Positions 60,517-64,000 of a stretch of DNA of 64,000 bases are shown one piece after another. Made by a program: the position numbers and the translations under genes. The notes beneath the pieces were generated by a model that had not been told where the DNA came from, ran no database searches, and saw only the letters and a program-made list of their open reading frames with translations. The stretch is from an uncultured Clostridia bacterium (GTDB lineage: Bacteria > Bacillota > Clostridia > Lachnospirales > CAG-274). How positions within the stretch are numbered: the stretch's first letter is position 1; every line of letters begins with the position of its first letter. The stretch spans positions 29,722-93,721 of the forward strand of contig CAJTVH010000008.1 of the NCBI GenBank assembly GCA_910579745.1, read 5' to 3'.

Positions 60517-61773
60517 TTAATGATAATATCTGTCAAAAACAGAAGCGAGCTTTTTTGTAAGCTCGTATCTCTCATATTTCTCAATTTCCGTCCTGTCCGG
60601 CGCGAATACAAGATTATTGTCGCGCCACTTGCCGTAATAGTCATAAATAACGTCTTTAATGGCTGAAACATTATCCGTATGGGCGACAACGCCTATGCCC
60701 GTTTTTCTGACCAGGTCGGCGGCGGCGCCGTTTTCAGGCAAAATAGCGAGGACGGGTCTGTCCGTGTTCATATACTCGAAAATTTTTCCTGTATAAAAAG
60801 CGTCAGCTCCTTTTCCCGTACCCTCTATAAGTACAAGCACGTCCGACTGAAGCTGCCTTTTTATACACTCGTCATGAGGAACATATCCTATAATATTTAC
60901 CTGCCTCATAAGAGAAAATCCGTCAATCTGAGCCTGAAGCTTTTCTTTATAAAAGTTTCCGATAAGATTAACCGAAATTTTATCACCGTCAATCCTTTTT
61001 TCCGAGATAAGCTCGGATAAAGCCTTAAAGAAAGTATCTGGCTTTCTTCTTCCGTATAAGGCGCCCGTATATGTTAAAGTAAATTTTTTATTCTTAGGCT
61101 TTGACAAATCAAGCTTATTAAAATCCACCGAGTCATATCCGTTCGGTATAACAAAAAAATTATCAGTATCAAGATTGTTGTTCTCAACAAAATTCCTTTT
61201 CATAACAGGAGTGTTGGCGATAAGAGCGTCGGCTTTTCTCAAAACCTCAGCTTCCATTTTTTTTTCTTTACTTGTTCTAAACCACCATCTTGGATTGTCA
61301 AGAGTATATGGGTTATTAGTCCATTCGTCTCTAAAATCGGCGACCCACGTAATCCCCGGAAATCTCTTTTTAATATATAACCCAAGTAAATGGTCGCTGT
61401 AAGGCGCGCTGGTTGTATAAATAATTTTTATATTCATGTCAGTAATCGCTTTAACGGCTCTTTTTCTCGATATAACACTCCAAAGCCAGGCACTGTCAGG
61501 AATAAATATTTTAAGCCCCAAAACTTTTCCGGGAATTTTAAAAATTGACTTCCACTCCGTAAAATCAAAAGGAGCTGTTCTGATAACTTCCGTCCCCTCA
61601 GGAATGTCTCTTAAAAGAGTCTCGTCTTTAAGAACAAGCCCTTTTTCCTTTCTTGTCAACACAACAGGCTCGTAACCAAAATTACGAAGATATTTAACAA
61701 ATTTAACGCTGCGCTGAACTCCTGAACCGCCCATGGGAGGAAATTGATTCGCAATCATAAGCACCTTACGCAT
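60517..61773 (-). CDS. Glycosyltransferase (GT4-like)
   Basis: The 418-residue protein starts KVLMIANQFPPMGGSGVQRSVKFVKYLRNFGYEPVVLT, the GT-B acceptor domain of GT4-like sugar transferases. Further segments are WVADFRDEWTNNPY, ADALIANTPVMKRNFVE, TYTGALYGRRKPDTFFKAL and GADAFYTGKIFEYMNTDRPVLAI, where the donor-binding Glu is expected. It lies 95 nt upstream of the other GT4 gene in the same direction. It is probably the second sugar-adding enzyme of this surface glycan. Specificity is unknown. Confidence 0.9.
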   Translation of the reverse strand: MRKVLMIANQFPPMGGSGVQRSVKFVKYLRNFGYEPVVLTRKEKGLVLKDETLLRDIPEGTEVIRTAPFDFTEWKSIFKIPGKVLGLKIFIPDSAWLWSVISRKRAVKAITDMNIKIIYTTSAPYSDHLLGLYIKKRFPGITWVADFRDEWTNNPYTLDNPRWWFRTSKEKKMEAEVLRKADALIANTPVMKRNFVENNNLDTDNFFVIPNGYDSVDFNKLDLSKPKNKKFTLTYTGALYGRRKPDTFFKALSELISEKRIDGDKISVNLIGNFYKEKLQAQIDGFSLMRQVNIIGYVPHDECIKRQLQSDVLVLIEGTGKGADAFYTGKIFEYMNTDRPVLAILPENGAAADLVRKTGIGVVAHTDNVSAIKDVIYDYYGKWRDNNLVFAPDRTEIEKYERYELTKKLASVFDRYYH

Positions 61774-61947
61774 TAAAACAACAACCTTTCTTAACTCAAG
61801 TACGCGGGCAAGCTTTCAAAAATACCCCCCGTCACAGTAAATATTAACTTATTTTATCATACCTCAAAAAAAATCTCAATATAAAAATTAAATTACAATA
61901 AAAAAACTCATTTTTTTAATTTTTACGCCGTATTCATACTAAATTTG

Positions 61948-64000
61948 TCACATTTTGAAAAATCTTATGTTGTTGTCAAAATCCTCTCCTGGCACGCCGT
62001 TGTCCTTTAAAATATTCAGCCTTACATTTTCATATCTTTTAAGTTTGGCTTCCCTGTCCCTTTCAAATTTCTTTATAATTTGCGCATACATTGGATTTTC
62101 GGCGAGATTATTCCTCATCTCCGCGGGGAATGGACAATATGTGAATAAAATAGCCCTTACGAAAGAATTAAGCCGAGGCGAGCCGTTCGCCTCATATTTA
62201 ACCCACTGAAGATAATCGTATACAAAAACTTCCTTAAAGTTGTTAGACTTTTTCTGAACTATAAGTTTTACTTTTTCCTTAGATTTTTCGCTCAAATCCC
62301 TGTTTTTCTTATAAAATTGGAGATAGTCGTAATACTCGCTTGTAAGGGATTTGCTTGTAATATCGCTCCACCTTGCCCCCTGCATATTTTTGCAAAGCTC
62401 CCATCTGAATCTAGCGAAAGTTGATATGAGAATCTCATTAAGGTCCTCAAGATTAAAGGCTGATATAACAAGTCTCGCCGGAGTGTCCTTTTTTCTGCCG
62501 GCAATGTCCTGCCACATAATACATCTCGTTCCAAAATTCGGCATAAGTATAAAATAAGGTCTGACCTCTTTCATAATCCGCTCATTATTGTTGTCAATAG
62601 TATTGTTTTGATACATACATTCTCTGTAGAACAAAGAATAATCTATTTTGACAACTTTGTTTATAATGCTGTTTAGTCTGTCAGGAGAAACATAGGCTCT
62701 TTGTAAATCGTCGCAGAGAGTGTGCTTTGAAAGCACGGGACAAAAAGAACTTACTCTTCCGAAAGTAATTTTATTTGTGGCCTTAACCATATTGTTAATC
62801 TCATAAAGAACCTTTCCCTTTTGGTCTGAAAGATAGGCTCTCTCCTGCTCCGGAGTTAAAAGCTGATTTCTTTTAATTTCTCTTAAGTTCTCCTGATAGT
62901 CTATGTCAAACTCACTTTTGGACGGTTCTTCCTCGCCTCTGTAAATAGCGGTAAGCCAGTCTTTAAGCATAAAAATTTTTTTGTCCCCCGTAGATTTATT
63001 TAAATAATAAAGGTCTAAAGCTTGAGACTCGTCGATAAGCCTTTCATCCATAAAACCAAAATTCAAAAACATATCTATTATAGGGTCCGCCGTGTCTTTT
63101 TCAACATAGTTAAAAAACACCTCTTCATAAATCTCATAAAAAAGCTTTGTAATCTGCCTCCTTATGCCCGCGGCGTTGTCGTCTGAGCTTGAGCGGTCTT
63201 TAAGATTTCCATAGGCGGTTACAAGGCGGATAAAATTATCCTTTTTCTCATCATCAAAACTTGTATATCCTAAAATACGCCCAAGAGAATTTTTAAGGTC
63301 GTTTCTCGCCGTTATAATCTCGCTTTCCGTATACATCAAACGGAGCTTAAACTCGTTCTCGTCTTCATCACTTGCCTCATCGGGAACCTTATAAAGAAAA
63401 TCCATTCTTTCCTGATGGTCTTTAAGGGCGACGTCAACCGTGTTTTTGTCCAGCATGTCTATATCTTTCACGGCCTCCGTGATTTTATCTATGCCTCTCA
63501 AAATAACAGAAATGTCAACGCCCTTTTTGCCTACCTCAAGAGCGAGAGTGGAATAATTATAAAATAAATCTTTTTTCTCCGTTCCAATAAGCAGTCCTTT
63601 GTAGGTATGCATATATTTAATCATACTTAATATAGCGACGTTTAAATCTTTGATAAGCCTGCTCGTAATAAGAATGTTATAATAAGTAACATTGCTGTTT
63701 CCTGAAAAAAAGGCTTTTAAAGAATCAAGAGGAATTCCATTGAGATTCCTGCAATAATCCATTAACTCAATAGTGGCGTTCTGCCCCGGCTCAGGTATTT
63801 GATTAATTTTAACATCCTCAATATCTCCCGGAACAATGGAAAACTTTTTACAATGTCCTAAATATTCTCCTCTGTTTTCGTCCAGAGCGTCGTACAAAGA
63901 TGAACACTGTGAAACAAAATCATCGTAAACGGAAACCATAGCCGACGCCTGTCTCGTAACTGTTGAAATCATAAGTCCGGAAAATTGGATATTCTCTTCA
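61948..64000 (-). CDS. Large protein of unknown function, 5' end probably outside window
   Basis: The frame is open from the stop at 61948 to the right edge. An internal ATG at 63972 would give 674 residues. It has no good ribosome binding site, and the codons before it read as normal protein (EENIQFSGLM), so the true start is probably further right. The visible part is mostly helical, charged and soluble, with no signal peptide or membrane segment. Features include a helical region EVGKKGVDISVILRGIDKITEAVKDI, an acidic stretch PDEASDEDENEF, and a C-terminal half rich in aromatic residues (YFILMPNFGTRCIMWQDIAGRKKDTPARLVISAF). I recognise no family or catalytic motif. Confidence 0.75.
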   Translation of the reverse strand, partial: EENIQFSGLMISTVTRQASAMVSVYDDFVSQCSSLYDALDENRGEYLGHCKKFSIVPGDIEDVKINQIPEPGQNATIELMDYCRNLNGIPLDSLKAFFSGNSNVTYYNILITSRLIKDLNVAILSMIKYMHTYKGLLIGTEKKDLFYNYSTLALEVGKKGVDISVILRGIDKITEAVKDIDMLDKNTVDVALKDHQERMDFLYKVPDEASDEDENEFKLRLMYTESEIITARNDLKNSLGRILGYTSFDDEKKDNFIRLVTAYGNLKDRSSSDDNAAGIRRQITKLFYEIYEEVFFNYVEKDTADPIIDMFLNFGFMDERLIDESQALDLYYLNKSTGDKKIFMLKDWLTAIYRGEEEPSKSEFDIDYQENLREIKRNQLLTPEQERAYLSDQKGKVLYEINNMVKATNKITFGRVSSFCPVLSKHTLCDDLQRAYVSPDRLNSIINKVVKIDYSLFYRECMYQNNTIDNNNERIMKEVRPYFILMPNFGTRCIMWQDIAGRKKDTPARLVISAFNLEDLNEILISTFARFRWELCKNMQGARWSDITSKSLTSEYYDYLQFYKKNRDLSEKSKEKVKLIVQKKSNNFKEVFVYDYLQWVKYEANGSPRLNSFVRAILFTYCPFPAEMRNNLAENPMYAQIIKKFERDREAKLKRYENVRLNILKDNGVPGEDFDNNIRFFKM

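Noticed and set aside
1..64000. CRISPR arrays, tRNA and rRNA genes, transposase genes, prophage
   Set aside because: No regularly spaced direct repeats, tRNA-like CCA-ended cloverleaf sequences, rRNA segments, transposase ORFs or phage genes were recognised on reading both strands.

Overview
The window is low-GC DNA from a motile, Gram-positive-type member of the Clostridia (Bacillota). The evidence is strong AGGAGG-like ribosome binding sites, TTG/GTG starts, B. subtilis-like gene orders (miaB-ricA-mutS; flgM-flgN-flgK-flgL-fliW-csrA), an archaeal-type ProRS, an S-layer-homology (SLH) protein and CsaB. Genus and order cannot be fixed from the sequence. No rRNA, tRNA or CRISPR was recognised, and no transposase gene. 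All mobile DNA seen is short and non-autonomous.

Layout. 1-13 kb (minus strand): miaB, a RicA/YmcA-like protein and mutS (3' end off the window); an ECF sigma factor with a membrane anti-sigma-like partner; gltB-gltD glutamate synthase behind a long leader that contains a MITE. 13.8-22.6 kb (plus): late flagellar genes flgM, flgN, two tandem flgK paralogues, flgL, fliW and csrA, then a chemoreceptor with a chain of HAMP-like units. 22.9-30.5 kb: lon (minus), ftsH and proS (plus), with a 1.5 kb gene-free stretch between ftsH and proS. That stretch holds one MITE inserted inside another and a cluster of DnaA-box-like sequences.

30.5-38.4 kb (plus) is an island of seven exported proteins or lipoproteins. 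Most share a helical C-terminal module ending in a short 'fA.kNnI.i' signature. Several also carry 'copper amine oxidase N-terminal' beta domains (PF07833-like). Two further relatives lie at 49.4-51.4 kb. The island is punctuated by three more MITEs. 38.7-46.2 kb (minus): rpoC and rpoB; RpoB ends in a 106-residue highly acidic tail. 46.7-54.2 kb: an SLH plus GH18-type glycosidase, proC, two PF07833-type proteins, a solitary UgpC/MsmK-type ABC ATPase and a YitT protein.

54.3-64 kb (minus) is a cell-surface polysaccharide cluster: two GT4 glycosyltransferases, an O-antigen ligase/polymerase-like protein, CsaB pyruvyltransferase, a WecG/TagA glycosyltransferase, several small membrane or exported proteins of unknown role, and a large unrecognised protein running off the right edge. 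CsaB pyruvylates the wall polymer that SLH domains bind, so this cluster and the SLH-glycosidase at 46.7 kb probably belong to one surface-anchoring system.

Most notable for follow-up: (1) the paralogous exported helical-module family; (2) at least three families of TA-flanked MITEs, with a nested insertion whose empty site is also in the window; (3) a DnaA-box cluster away from dnaA; (4) the acidic RpoB tail; (5) tandem divergent flgK genes; (6) the unrecognised protein at the right edge.
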